Assembly (NCBI RefSeq): GCF_913778665.1
Contig: NZ_CAJYVQ010000009.1
Span: 62,001-126,000, forward strand
Source of the DNA: an uncultured Stenotrophomonas sp.
Lineage (GTDB): Bacteria > Pseudomonadota > Gammaproteobacteria > Xanthomonadales > Xanthomonadaceae
Direction of reading: 5' to 3'
Length of the DNA stretch: 64,000 nt
In this document: piece by piece, positions 42,573-51,691 of the stretch
Numbering within the stretch: the first letter of the stretch is position 1
How the letters are laid out: the number at the start of each line of letters is the position of its first letter
Position numbers and translations under genes: made by a program
The notes under the pieces: generated by a model
Database searches by the model: none
What the model saw: the letters and a program-made list of their open reading frames with translations, nothing else
Told to the model about the DNA's origin: nothing

Positions 42573-43858
42573 TAATGACGAAGAAGCCAGGGCGCCTGCG
42601 CGCTGCTGCGCTCAAGTGGCTCGGCGTTCCGATCCACCTCACTGATGGCGACTTCTGGGCAGAGTTCTTTGGAACGGGCTCGGCGGCGGGTGTGGCGGTG
42701 AACCATCAGACCGTGCTGAAGCTTTCGGCCGTATGGTCATGCGTTAGGCTGATCTCGGAGACAATTTCTACGCTTCCGCTGTCGATGTACGAGAAGACGA
42801 GTAGCGGTAAGCGAGTGGCCAGCCAACATCCGCTGCAGTTCATCCTGCACGATCAGCCCAACGCAGACACGACCGCTGCTGTCCACTGGGAGGCGAGCGT
42901 GGCGGCCATGTTGCTGCGCGGTAACGCGCGCTGCGAGAAGCTGATGATTGGCGGCCGATTGGTGGGCCTGCAGTTTCTGCATCCAGACCGGGTGACTTGG
43001 TTCCGGCGCGACGGGATCAAGGTGTGGAGGTACACCGACGAGAACGGCCTCCAGCGGGAGATCCCGAACGATCGCGTTTGGAGCATCCCTGGGTTCTCCC
43101 TGGACGGTAAGGAGGGGGTATCTGTCATTGGCTACGGTGCGGAGGTATTTGGCGCCGCCATCGGCGCTGACATGGCGGCAAGTTCAACGTTCTCCAAGGG
43201 ACTGCTGCCGACCACGGCTATTTCCTACCCGAGCACGCTTAAGCCCGAGCAGCGAAAAGAGGCGAGGGAAACGTTGGAAACGCTTAGTGGGGCCGTGAAT
43301 GCTGGGCGACCAGTCATTCTCGAAGCGGGGTCCGATATCAAGACGATTGGTATCAACCCGGCCGACGCCCAGCTGCTCGAATCACGTGCTTTCTCGGTAG
43401 AGGAGATCTGTCGCTGGTTCCGTGTTCCTCCGTTTATGGTTGGCCACGCCGAGAAGTCAACCAGTTGGGGCACGGGCATCGAGCAGCAGATGATCGGCTT
43501 TCTGACATTCACGCTTGGCCCCTGGCTCCGCCGGATTGAGCAGGCGATTAGCAAGGACCTTCTAACACCCTCCGAGCGCACCCGGTTTTACCCGAAGTTC
43601 GCAGTCGAAGGGCTTCTTCGCGCCGACAGCGCTGGGCGAGCTTCCTTCTACGCGGCCATGGTGAACAACGGCATCCTGACCCGCGACGAAGTACGCGAGC
43701 TGGAGGATCGCGAACCGATGGGTGGAAACGCCGCGGTGCTGACGGTGCAGACCGCTCTTGCACCGCTGGACAAACTTGGCCAGGCCGAAGACGGCAATGC
43801 TGCTCGCGCATCAATGCGCGCATTTCTTGGCGTTCCCGACGCCGCCAGTAAGGAGTAA
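42569..43858 (+). CDS. HK97-family portal protein
   Basis: A 429-residue portal, the dodecameric DNA gate at the capsid vertex. WSCVRLISETISTLPLSMYE (core VRLISETISTLPL), the LHDQPNADTT segment and FRVPPFMVGH are typical. The first of two nearby ATGs overlaps the terminase stop. Confidence 0.93.
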   Translation: MIMTKKPGRLRAAALKWLGVPIHLTDGDFWAEFFGTGSAAGVAVNHQTVLKLSAVWSCVRLISETISTLPLSMYEKTSSGKRVASQHPLQFILHDQPNADTTAAVHWEASVAAMLLRGNARCEKLMIGGRLVGLQFLHPDRVTWFRRDGIKVWRYTDENGLQREIPNDRVWSIPGFSLDGKEGVSVIGYGAEVFGAAIGADMAASSTFSKGLLPTTAISYPSTLKPEQRKEARETLETLSGAVNAGRPVILEAGSDIKTIGINPADAQLLESRAFSVEEICRWFRVPPFMVGHAEKSTSWGTGIEQQMIGFLTFTLGPWLRRIEQAISKDLLTPSERTRFYPKFAVEGLLRADSAGRASFYAAMVNNGILTRDEVRELEDREPMGGNAAVLTVQTALAPLDKLGQAEDGNAARASMRAFLGVPDAASKE

Positions 43859-43861
43859 TCG

Positions 43862-44728
43862 ATGACCATCCGTGCAACCCCGGACGTTCCGAGCGGACGG
43901 CCGCAGATTGATGTGCGCAGCTACATCGCACCATCGGCGTTTGATCGCTGGGATTCCAGCATCCGCGCTGCAGCTGAGGATCAGGAAGACCGGACCATCG
44001 GCATCTACGACGTGATCGGCGAGGACTGGTGGACCGGGGGCGGCTTCACTGCCAAACGCATGTCTGCGGCACTCCGTTCGCTGGGCAAGGGGCCGGTCAC
44101 CGTCGCCATCAACTCTCCGGGCGGCGACATGTTCGAAGGGCTGGCCATGTACTCGATGCTTCGCGAGCACCCGGGCGAGGTCACGGTGAAGGTGATGGGT
44201 ATCGCGGCATCTGCCGCCTCCATCATCGCCATGGCCGGCGACCATGTGCAGATTGCACGTGCGGGCTTCCTGATGATCCACAACTGCTGGCTCCTGGCCG
44301 CAGGCAACCGCCACGAGCTGCGCGAGATTGCTGACCAGCTGGAGCCATTCGACCAGGCAATGGCCGACGTGTACGCGGCCAGGACCGGCGAAGACCTCAA
44401 GGCTATGCAGAAGCTCATGGATCGCGAGTCCTACATCGGCGGCAGCGCTGCCGTTTCCCAGGGATTCGCAGATTCGCTGCTCGATTCCGACGAGATCGGC
44501 AAGGCCGATGACAGCAAGAACGCCTCTGCGGTGCGCCGTATGGAGGCCGCTCTGCGGGCCTCTGGCATGCCGAAGTCCGAGGCCATGCGGCTGATCAGTC
44601 AATTCAAGTCCAGCGCGGGTGATCCCGCTGGCAGCGGTGAGGGCGAGCCCACCGAACACGGCCAGCGTGATGCTGCCGGCTTCACGACCACTGCGGCGCT
44701 GGCCGCCAACCTCACCACCATCCTGTAA
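43862..44728 (+). CDS. ClpP-type prohead protease
   Basis: A 288-residue serine protease that matures the capsid. The S14 fold shows INSPGGDM, the catalytic Ser in GIAASAAS, and His in MIHNCW. The C-terminal 70 residues are hydrophilic and variable and may act in scaffolding. It stands between portal and capsid genes as in HK97. Confidence 0.9.
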   Translation: MTIRATPDVPSGRPQIDVRSYIAPSAFDRWDSSIRAAAEDQEDRTIGIYDVIGEDWWTGGGFTAKRMSAALRSLGKGPVTVAINSPGGDMFEGLAMYSMLREHPGEVTVKVMGIAASAASIIAMAGDHVQIARAGFLMIHNCWLLAAGNRHELREIADQLEPFDQAMADVYAARTGEDLKAMQKLMDRESYIGGSAAVSQGFADSLLDSDEIGKADDSKNASAVRRMEAALRASGMPKSEAMRLISQFKSSAGDPAGSGEGEPTEHGQRDAAGFTTTAALAANLTTIL

Positions 44729-44739
44729 GGAGAGCCTCA

Positions 44740-45951
44740 ATGGCCCAGATCGACGACGACATCAAGAACATCAACTCCAGCCTGGAGAAGGTGAACGAGC
44801 AGCTGAAGAAGCACGCGGAGCAGGCGAAGGCCGATATCAGCGCGCATGCACAGCTGTCCGAAGAAACCAAGGCCAAGGTCGACCAGCTGCTGGTCACCCA
44901 GGGCGAGCTGCAGGCCAACCTGCAGGCTGCCCAGCAGGTCATTGCCAAGCTGGAGCAGGGCGGCGGCGCGCCGGCCAAGGCCCTGACCATCGGCGAAGTG
45001 GTTGCCGCGTCCGATGCCTGCAAGAACTTCAACCCGGGTATGCAGGGCAGCTTCACGGTCAAGGCGGCTATCACCCGCGAAGACGCCTCGGCCGGCACCC
45101 TGATCCAGCCGCAGCGCGTGCCCGGCGTGGTTGCAACGCCGAACCAGCGCCTTTTCATCCGCGATCTTCTGACTTGGGGGCCCACCTCCTCGGACAGCAT
45201 CGAGTACGTCCGCGAGACCGGCTTTACCAACAGCGCGGATGTGGTGGCCGAGAACCCGACCAATCCGAAGCCGGAGTCTGACCTGGCGTTCGAGCTGGAC
45301 TCGGCCAAGATCGCCACCATCGCCCACTGGATCCGCGCGTCCAAGCAGGTTCTGCGCGATGCCAGCATGCTGCAGGCCTACATCAACGGCCGTCTGATGT
45401 ACGGCCTGAAGCTGAAAGAAGAAGCGCAGCTGCTGAAGGGTTCGGGCGTGGGCCTGAACATCAATGGCCTCTACACCCAGGCCACGACCTATGCGAACCC
45501 GGGCGTGACCGTGCAAAACGAGACGGCCATTGATCGTCTGCGTATCGCCATGCTGCAGGTGACCCTGGCCGAGTACGAAGCCGATGGCATCGTGCTGAAC
45601 CCGATCGATTGGACGACCATCGAACTGTCGAAGACCACCGAGAACGCCTACCTGTTCGCCACGCCGCGTGGCCTGGCCGTTCCCGGCCTGTGGGCGCGCC
45701 CGGTCGTGGCTACCAAGGCCATGGATCTGGGCGACTTCCTGACCGGTGCGTTCAAGATGGGTGCTCAGGGCTGGGACCGCGAGCAGGCGAACATAACTGT
45801 CTCCAACCAGGACCGCGACAACTTCGTCAAGAACATGGTCACCATCCTCTGCGAAGAGGACGTGGGCCTGACCGTCTTCCGCCCCGAGGCATTCGTGAAG
45901 GGTGGCTTCGACGGTCTGCCGGTCACCGACGGCGCTGGCGCCGGCGGCTGA
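44740..45951 (+). CDS. HK97-like major capsid protein
   Basis: A 403-residue capsid protein. Residues 1-85 form a coiled-coil delta domain that the protease should remove; the HK97 fold begins around residue 90. IAHWIRASKQVLRDASMLQAYI (core AHWIRASKQVL), IVLNPIDW and DRDNFVKNMVTILCEE closely resemble HK97 gp5, including the Asn and Glu positions linked to crosslinking there. Confidence 0.95.
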   Translation: MAQIDDDIKNINSSLEKVNEQLKKHAEQAKADISAHAQLSEETKAKVDQLLVTQGELQANLQAAQQVIAKLEQGGGAPAKALTIGEVVAASDACKNFNPGMQGSFTVKAAITREDASAGTLIQPQRVPGVVATPNQRLFIRDLLTWGPTSSDSIEYVRETGFTNSADVVAENPTNPKPESDLAFELDSAKIATIAHWIRASKQVLRDASMLQAYINGRLMYGLKLKEEAQLLKGSGVGLNINGLYTQATTYANPGVTVQNETAIDRLRIAMLQVTLAEYEADGIVLNPIDWTTIELSKTTENAYLFATPRGLAVPGLWARPVVATKAMDLGDFLTGAFKMGAQGWDREQANITVSNQDRDNFVKNMVTILCEEDVGLTVFRPEAFVKGGFDGLPVTDGAGAGG

Positions 45952-45960
45952 TGCCACGTG

Positions 45961-45981
45961 GCGCCCGGCAATGCCGGGCGC
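45961..45981 (+). other. GC-rich hairpin after the capsid gene
   Basis: A perfect 9-bp stem (GCGCCCGGC/GCCGGGCGC) with a 3-nt loop lies ten bases after the capsid stop. No T-tract follows, so mRNA protection is more likely than termination. Confidence 0.55.
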
Positions 45982-46002
45982 TGCCCATGACGAAGGAACC
46001 GG

Positions 46003-46365
46003 ATGATGGCCAAGGTCATTGCACTCACCTCGTTTGAACACAACGGAAGCCGTAGCCGCGGCGCGGAGTTCGATGTATCCAACCAACACGCGGACTTGCT
46101 GGTCCAGCGTGGCCTCGTGAAGCTGACTGGCAAGGCGGGCGCCGCTAGCGGTGGTCCGGCTGCTCCGGCTGGCGGATCCAATGAGGGCGCTCAGCTCGTC
46201 CGCCAGAAGGCTGCCGACGCGATCGCGGCAATTGCGGCGATGACCGATCTCGAAATGCTGGACGCTGCGCTGAAGGCAGAGACCGGCAAGGGCGAAAAGT
46301 CCCGCGCCACCGTGATCGAAGCAATCGAAGCCGCCATCAAGGCGGCGACGCCGGCGCAGGCTTGA
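46003..46365 (+). CDS. head-region protein of unknown function
   Basis: A 120-residue protein with a beta-like N-terminal part (SRGAEFDVSNQHADLLVQRGLV; core DVSNQHADLLVQ), as in small head/decoration proteins, a Gly/Ala linker and a helical end. GAAGGA precedes the ATG pair. Confidence 0.6.
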   Translation: MMAKVIALTSFEHNGSRSRGAEFDVSNQHADLLVQRGLVKLTGKAGAASGGPAAPAGGSNEGAQLVRQKAADAIAAIAAMTDLEMLDAALKAETGKGEKSRATVIEAIEAAIKAATPAQA

Positions 46366-46368
46366 GCC

Positions 46369-46713
46369 ATGCAGCTGATTACCATCGACCAGGCCCGGCA
46401 GCACTGCCGGGCCGATAGCGTCGACGACGCGATGCTGGAGTTGTACGGTGGCGCTGCCGAGGGGGCTGCTCAGCAGTTTCTCAATCGCCGTGTGTTCAAA
46501 GACAATGAATCCATGGCCGCTGCAGTCCTGGATGGTACGGCCGGCGTCGATCCTATGCTGGCCAACGACTCAATCAGGGCGGCCATCCTCTTGATGCTGG
46601 GGCACCTGTACCGCACGCGTGAAGACGTGCAAGGCAGCGACGGAGCGACCATCCAAGTCCCGATGGGCGCGCACAGCCTGCTATGGCCGTATCGCATCGG
46701 CCTCGGGGTCTGA
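46369..46713 (+). CDS. head-tail connector (gp6-like)
   Basis: A 114-residue helical connector of the HK97 gp6/DNA-packaging family: ITIDQARQHCRAD at the start, AILLMLGHLYRTRED in the middle, and HSLLWPYR at the end. It forms the ring under the portal. Confidence 0.85.
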   Translation: MQLITIDQARQHCRADSVDDAMLELYGGAAEGAAQQFLNRRVFKDNESMAAAVLDGTAGVDPMLANDSIRAAILLMLGHLYRTREDVQGSDGATIQVPMGAHSLLWPYRIGLGV

Positions 46714-46714
46714 C

Positions 46715-47053
46715 ATGAGCCTGCCGGCAGGAAAGCTCCGCCACCGCGTGCTGATCCAGCAGCAGGTGACGAACAAGGACAGCGATGGTATCGAGCAGAC
46801 GGCGTGGGTCGACGTGGCCACCGTATGGGCCTCTGTCGAGCCGCTGTCCGCCCGCGAGTTCATCCAGTCCGGGCAGACCCAATCGGCGGTCACGGCACGC
46901 ATCACCATGCGTCACCGCGATGGACTGTTGCCGTCGATGCGCCTGATCCACCGCGGCGAGATCTTCAACATTGCCGGCTTGCTGCCCGACAAGGTGTCTG
47001 GGCTGGAGTACATCACGATCCCGGTTTCGGCCGGCGTCAACGACGGGCAGTAG
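46715..47053 (+). CDS. head closure protein (SPP1 gp16-like)
   Basis: A 112-residue beta-barrel stopper. The start MSLPAGKLRHRVLIQQQ and RITMRHRDGLLPSMRLIHRG (core MRLIHRG) are typical of head-tail adaptors. The ATG lies one base after the connector stop; an upstream open stretch overlaps the connector. Confidence 0.85.
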   Translation: MSLPAGKLRHRVLIQQQVTNKDSDGIEQTAWVDVATVWASVEPLSAREFIQSGQTQSAVTARITMRHRDGLLPSMRLIHRGEIFNIAGLLPDKVSGLEYITIPVSAGVNDGQ

Positions 47054-47058
47054 TCGAG

Positions 47059-47547
47059 ATGAAGGTCGAGTTCAACATCAACGGAGTCCCCGGGATCATC
47101 CGGACGCTGAGCAGCCTACCGGCCGAGGTCGTGAGCAAGAAGGGCGGCCCGGTGAAGTTGGCGCTGGCCAAAGGCGCGCGCTTCCTGCGCGACAAGGAGC
47201 GCCAGAACCTGCAGGCCGTGCTGGAGCCTGGCGACGAGTCCACCGGCCTGCTGGCGCAGAACATCATCGCCTCGCGCGGTAAGGCGCCTAGCGACGGCAA
47301 CGGAGAGCGCTACTTGGTCCGGATCAAGCGCAGGATGTATCCGGGCCGCGAGGGTGAGCAGGTCAGCACCCTGAAGTCGGCACAGCTGAAGGAGTACGGG
47401 TCCGTGCACCAGCCCGCGCGCTCTTTCATCCGTCGAACGGTGAACGAGCGTGGTGAGGAAACGATCAACCTGGTGGTCGGCGATCTGATGGTGCGGATTG
47501 ATCGCCTGGTGGCGAAGTTGGCCCAGCAGAACCGGGGAGGCCGCTGA
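47059..47547 (+). CDS. HK97 gp10-family tail component
   Basis: A 162-residue protein with the gp10 pattern: KVEFNINGVPGIIRTLSSLP near the start and YGSVHQPARSFIRRTV near residue 125. It joins the tail tube to the head. It overlaps the next gene by one base. Confidence 0.83.
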   Translation: MKVEFNINGVPGIIRTLSSLPAEVVSKKGGPVKLALAKGARFLRDKERQNLQAVLEPGDESTGLLAQNIIASRGKAPSDGNGERYLVRIKRRMYPGREGEQVSTLKSAQLKEYGSVHQPARSFIRRTVNERGEETINLVVGDLMVRIDRLVAKLAQQNRGGR

Positions 47548-47909
47548 TGTTCCCGAAGGTGTTCCGGACCATACACACGCCCGCGGTCGCGGCGATCGTC
47601 GGTGATCGAATCGGCCGGCATGGGTTCGTCAAGCAGACGGAACAGCGGCCCTACATCACTTGGCAGATCATTTCTGGTCAGCCCTTCGACAACCTCAGCA
47701 GCGCGCCCACTGGTGATTTCACAACGGTGCAGATCGACTGCTACTGCGGTGGCGATAACGTCGACGGTCAAGTGGAGGCGTTGGCAACCGCCGTGAGGGC
47801 GGCACTGGATGCGGAACTGATCTGCAGTCGGCTGGTGGTCAACAACCGAGACCCTGACACCGGGCTTTTTCGAGTCGGCATGGAGGCCGACTTCATCGAC
47901 CAGCGCTGA
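47547..47909 (+). CDS. tail completion protein, DUF3168 family
   Basis: A 120-residue protein with RPYITWQIISGQPFDNLS (core YITWQIISG) and the QIDCYC strand, as in DUF3168 tail terminators that cap the tail tube. Confidence 0.8.
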   Translation: MFPKVFRTIHTPAVAAIVGDRIGRHGFVKQTEQRPYITWQIISGQPFDNLSSAPTGDFTTVQIDCYCGGDNVDGQVEALATAVRAALDAELICSRLVVNNRDPDTGLFRVGMEADFIDQR

Positions 47910-47930
47910 GCCGCTGGCATCACCCCAACG

Positions 47931-47950
47931 ACCGCCGCGAGGCGGTTTTT
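47931..47950 (+). terminator. intrinsic terminator before the tail tube gene
   Basis: A 6-bp stem (ACCGCC/GGCGGT) with a GCGA loop is followed by TTTTTCTTT. It stands inside the late operon, so read-through would need antitermination. Confidence 0.75.
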
Positions 47951-47971
47951 CTTTGACCAGAGGACTTTGCA

Positions 47972-48475
47972 ATGACCGAGGGCGTCATCAAAACCCAGGG
48001 GTCCGAGCTCTTCACCGTGGACAAGCTGAGTTCCAGCGTCGCCTCGGTCCTGAAGTTCGAGTGCCCGACTGGCATCACCGGCCTGGGCGGCGCTGCCGAC
48101 CAGATCGAATCCACCTGCCTGAGCACCATTGGTGACAAGGAGTTCGAGGGCGGGCTGGGCAATCCGGGGCAGGTCAGCGTCCCGTTCAACTTCATCCCGC
48201 GCAGCCAGTCGCACCAGATCTTGTTCGATCTGAAGGAATCGCGCGAGGTCATCGACTGGCTGATCGGCCTGAGCGACGGCGTAGCTGCGCCCACCCTGGG
48301 CACTGGCGATGCCTTGGTGCCCCCCGCATCACCCCTGCGCACCTCGATCGGCTTCCGTGGCTACGTCGCGGACCTGAACATCGACATCGCCACCAACGAG
48401 ATCGTGCGCGGCACGCTGACGATCCAGCGCAGTGGCAGCGTCGTTCCCCACTGGAACGGGCCGTATTCGGCCTGA
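47972..48475 (+). CDS. major tail tube protein
   Basis: A 167-residue beta-rich protein in the place of lambda gpV. Features include LKFECPTGITGLGG, ESTCLSTIGDKEFEGGL (core TCLSTIGDKEFE) and a C-terminal strand with GTLTIQRSG. It should form the stacked hexamers of the tail tube. Confidence 0.85.
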   Translation: MTEGVIKTQGSELFTVDKLSSSVASVLKFECPTGITGLGGAADQIESTCLSTIGDKEFEGGLGNPGQVSVPFNFIPRSQSHQILFDLKESREVIDWLIGLSDGVAAPTLGTGDALVPPASPLRTSIGFRGYVADLNIDIATNEIVRGTLTIQRSGSVVPHWNGPYSA

Positions 48476-48558
48476 CGGCTCACGCGTAGACCTTCGGGGT
48501 GTCCGGCTCTGCGCGCCCAGCCGTCGCGTATCCGGCCCCCACTTACTGAGAACGGCTG

Positions 48559-48915
48559 ATGGACAAGAGCAAGATCCTGACGAGCAATGCGCCGGTCGCG
48601 CGCGAGGTGAAGTTCAGCGACGGCACGACCGAGACCGTGCACTTCCGCCAGGTCAGCGCCGGCCAGATGCGCCGCTGGCGCGCGGCGGAAGCCTCCGGCA
48701 ACGAAGACGAGACCTGCTTTGCAATGCAGCGCCTGGTGGCGGCCAGCCTGTGTGACGCCGACGGGACGCTGGTGCTGAGCGAAGCTGAGTCGCAGAACCT
48801 GACGGCGAACGGCCTCACCGACCTGTTCCCCCACGTCATGGCTGTTGCCGGTATCGGTGAAGACGCAAAAAAGTCATCGCCGAGCGTGGACGCGAGTACT
48901 TCAGCTGCATCCTAG
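48559..48915 (+). CDS. tail assembly chaperone, short form (gpG-like)
   Basis: A 118-residue helical protein in the position of lambda gpG. It coats the tape measure during tail assembly. At residue 103 the reading frame meets an A AAA AAG slippery heptamer, and a -1 shift yields the long form. Confidence 0.85.
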   Translation: MDKSKILTSNAPVAREVKFSDGTTETVHFRQVSAGQMRRWRAAEASGNEDETCFAMQRLVAASLCDADGTLVLSEAESQNLTANGLTDLFPHVMAVAGIGEDAKKSSPSVDASTSAAS

Positions 48916-49175
48916 GCCTCGCGCTCGGCAAGACGCTCGGGGAGATCGACGATCTGCCCGAGCCCGAATTCCAGCGATGGCTGGCGTTCTATCAGCTGTA
49001 CCCATTCGACGACCTGCATCGCTACCACCGACCAGCAGCGCTTATCGGCGCCAGCTTCGGCGGGTCGATCCAGAAGAACCTCGACTTCCTGCAGCCGACT
49101 CCGGTTGCCCATGAGTTCCCCGACGCCGACCTGCGAACCCTTGCAGCGTTCGGCCTGAGACCCCCGAGAGGCTGA
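48559..49175 (+). CDS. tail assembly chaperone, -1 frameshift long form (gpGT-like)
   Basis: Reading shifts -1 on AAG at codon 105 and continues as VIAERGREYFSCILGLAL and onward for 100 residues to a stop just before the tape measure gene. The extension reads like a real protein (EFQRWLAFYQLYPFDDLHRY), matches the lambda GT design, and should bind the tail tube protein. The total length is 205 residues. Confidence 0.85.
48867..48929 (+). promoter_or_regulatory. programmed -1 ribosomal frameshift signal
   Basis: The slippery heptamer A AAA AAG is in the correct zero frame. After a five-base spacer, GCCGAGCG (48879-48886) can pair perfectly with CGCTCGGC (48922-48929), forming an 8-bp stimulatory stem with a 35-base loop. 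Confidence 0.85.
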
Positions 49176-49179
49176 TCGC

Positions 49180-51354
49180 ATGGCAACTGCCGGCTCCATC
49201 GTCATCGACCTGCTGATGAAAACTGGGTCGTTCGTGACGGACACCCAGCGGGCTGAGAAGTCCATGAAGTCGATGGAGCGGACCGCGGCCGGCGTAAGCA
49301 AGGGCATCGTGGCCGGATTCACTGCCATCGGCAGCGTGATCGGCGGAGCCATTGCTGCATTCGCGAGCGTGGACGCAGCGATCACCGGCCTGAGCAATGC
49401 GATCAATGCTGCCGATCGCATCGACGAACTGTCGGCCAGGTTCAGCATCTCGACGGAAACACTGTCGGGGTGGGGCTACGCCGCCAAGATGACTGGCTCG
49501 GACCTGGAAGGTTTGGTCGGCATCATTCCCAAGTTCAGCAAGAACATCGCCGATGCGTCGAAGGCCGGCAGCGACGCGGACAAGACGTTCAAGGCACTGG
49601 GGATCTCGGTCAAGGACCAGGCAGGGAACCTTCGGAGCTTCGAGGACCTGCTGCCCGAGGTGCAGAATCGGTTCGCTGGCATCAGCAACGAGACAACGAA
49701 GACCGCGCTGGCGATGCAGCTGTTCGGCAAGTCGGGCTCGGAGTTCCTGGAGTTCCTCAGTCTCGGCGCCGACGGCATGCGGACCATGGAGGAACGTGCG
49801 CGCTCGCTTGGCATCGTCATCGACTCGGACACTGCAGGGGCTGCGGCCGCGTTCAACGATCGCCTCGACGACCTGCGCGCCGCAACGCAGGGCTGGTTCA
49901 CCCAGCTGGCCAGCGAGCTGTTGCCCACGCTGACTGACTTGACCACAAAGCTGGTGGATGTCGCGAAGGAGGGCGGCGGCGTCCGCGATGTCGCTCACGG
50001 GATCGCCACGGCGTTCCGTGAAATCGGCAAGGCGGCTGAGATCTTCGGGGCGGTCGAGGACTGGCTCGATCGGCTGCGAGGCGGCTTGGTGGCGGTGGAG
50101 AAGCAAGGGAACGCTGTAGTCAAGCTGGTGACCGGTCAGTACAGCGGCGTGTTCGGCTCGCAGGGCGGGGGTATTGACGCCTTTCTGAGCGACTACATGA
50201 AGGGGACCGCCTATGCCGATAAGGGCTGGGCCGCGATGCAGGGCGGGGGATCTGGAATTCCCGATGGTGCAAGGAGTGGTCCGCGCGGCCGGCGAACCCG
50301 GGCAACCGCCGATGAGATCCAAGCTACCAAGGATCAGACCGAGCAGCGTAAGCGTGCGGCCGAGTGGGAAGCCAAGCTGAAAGAGTTGCGAGAAAACTCC
50401 GACAAGAAGGCAAAATCCGCAGCTTCGGAACAGGAAAAGGCGTCCAAGAAGCTACAGGACTCCTATCGGTCCGCAAATGACCAGCTGGAGCGGCAGATCG
50501 CCCTGTTCGGCGACAGTTCGGAGCTGAGCCGGGTCAATTACGAGATCCAGTCCGGCGGCCTGAAGGGCATTGACGCGGCAGCGCAGTCCGCGCTCCGTTC
50601 CAGCGCCTCGCTGCTGGACATGCTCGGCAACATCGACGAGGCCGAGTCGATCATGGGCGAGAGTGCCCAGAAGTTCGCTGACGCCTTCGATGGCATGTTC
50701 GGTATCGACGACGACACTAGCTCGTCGGTGGAGCAGACCTTCGGGCAGTGGAGCACCTACGCCGACCAGGCCGCCCGAAACATGCAAGATGCCTTCGCAG
50801 ATTTCCTGTTCGATCCGTTCTCGGAGGGCTTGGGCGGGATGGTCCAGAGCTTTGTCAAGACGCTGCAGAAGATGGCTGCGCAGGCCGCCGCTTCGCAGAT
50901 CTTCAAGATGATTGGGAACTGGGCCAGCAGTTACAGCGGCGCGGGTGCCGGCTGGATCAATGCCATTGGCGGCGCGATCAGCGGCTCGTCTGGAGGCCGC
51001 GCCGGCGGCGGCCCGGTGGCCGGCGGCAGCATGTACCGGGTGGGCGAGGGCGGTCGGCCCGAACTGTTCGACCAGGGCGGGAAGACCTACCTGATCCCCG
51101 GCGACGCCGGTTCGGTTCGTCCGATCACCGCAGGTATGCCCGCATCAGCCATTGGAGGCGGTGGCGGGATCACCAACAACTTCAATACCACGATGAACAT
51201 CTCGTCCGATGGCACCAGCACTGCCCAGCAGGGCGATGGCAGCGAGGACGCTCGCCGGCTCAATCAGTTCTTCGCTTCCAAGATGAACGAGTGGGCCACC
51301 CAACAGTCCCGGCCCGGTGGCCTGTTCCATCAGATGAGGGTGAGCAATGGCTGA
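49180..51354 (+). CDS. tail tape measure protein
   Basis: A 724-residue protein that sets tail length and aids DNA entry. The N-terminal TMP domain is rich in helices with GVSKGIVAGFTAIGSVIGG near residue 45, the middle is a charged coiled coil (about 390-450), and the C-terminal lambda-type domain includes GPVAGGSMYRVGEGGRPELF (core YRVGEGGRPE). GAGAGG precedes its ATG. Confidence 0.93.
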   Translation: MATAGSIVIDLLMKTGSFVTDTQRAEKSMKSMERTAAGVSKGIVAGFTAIGSVIGGAIAAFASVDAAITGLSNAINAADRIDELSARFSISTETLSGWGYAAKMTGSDLEGLVGIIPKFSKNIADASKAGSDADKTFKALGISVKDQAGNLRSFEDLLPEVQNRFAGISNETTKTALAMQLFGKSGSEFLEFLSLGADGMRTMEERARSLGIVIDSDTAGAAAAFNDRLDDLRAATQGWFTQLASELLPTLTDLTTKLVDVAKEGGGVRDVAHGIATAFREIGKAAEIFGAVEDWLDRLRGGLVAVEKQGNAVVKLVTGQYSGVFGSQGGGIDAFLSDYMKGTAYADKGWAAMQGGGSGIPDGARSGPRGRRTRATADEIQATKDQTEQRKRAAEWEAKLKELRENSDKKAKSAASEQEKASKKLQDSYRSANDQLERQIALFGDSSELSRVNYEIQSGGLKGIDAAAQSALRSSASLLDMLGNIDEAESIMGESAQKFADAFDGMFGIDDDTSSSVEQTFGQWSTYADQAARNMQDAFADFLFDPFSEGLGGMVQSFVKTLQKMAAQAAASQIFKMIGNWASSYSGAGAGWINAIGGAISGSSGGRAGGGPVAGGSMYRVGEGGRPELFDQGGKTYLIPGDAGSVRPITAGMPASAIGGGGGITNNFNTTMNISSDGTSTAQQGDGSEDARRLNQFFASKMNEWATQQSRPGGLFHQMRVSNG

Positions 51355-51682
51355 GGTCTTCACCTGGTGCGTGCGCACCGAAATCACCGGCACCGGCGAC
51401 TTCCTTACCCGCGGGGCGAGGTTCGGCGATGGCTACCGACAGACCGCTGCCGATGGCCTGAACAACGAGACCCAGCAGTGGCCGATCTCCATCGTGGGTA
51501 AGGAATCGAAGGTTGGTCCTGCGCTGGCCTTCCTGCGTGCGCGCAAGGGGGCAGTGTCGTTCCTGTGGACCCCGCCCCTTGGCGTGCAGGGCCTGTACCT
51601 GTGCAAGACCTACACCCTCATTCCCCATGGCAATGACGTGTTCACGCTCAATGCCACGTTCGAACAAACGTTCCAGCCGTAA
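51347..51682 (+). CDS. minor tail protein (gpM-like)
   Basis: A 111-residue protein with the phage_min_tail pattern: RFGDGYRQTAADGLNNETQQW (core FGDGYRQ) and FLWTPP. It belongs to the tail-tip build-up. It overlaps the tape measure stop by eight bases. Confidence 0.85.
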   Translation: MAEVFTWCVRTEITGTGDFLTRGARFGDGYRQTAADGLNNETQQWPISIVGKESKVGPALAFLRARKGAVSFLWTPPLGVQGLYLCKTYTLIPHGNDVFTLNATFEQTFQP

Positions 51683-51691
51683 GGAATAGCC

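Noticed and set aside
49042..50322. Long minus-strand frame opposite the tape measure gene
   Set aside because: Composition of a shadow frame; the plus strand is a recognised tape measure protein.
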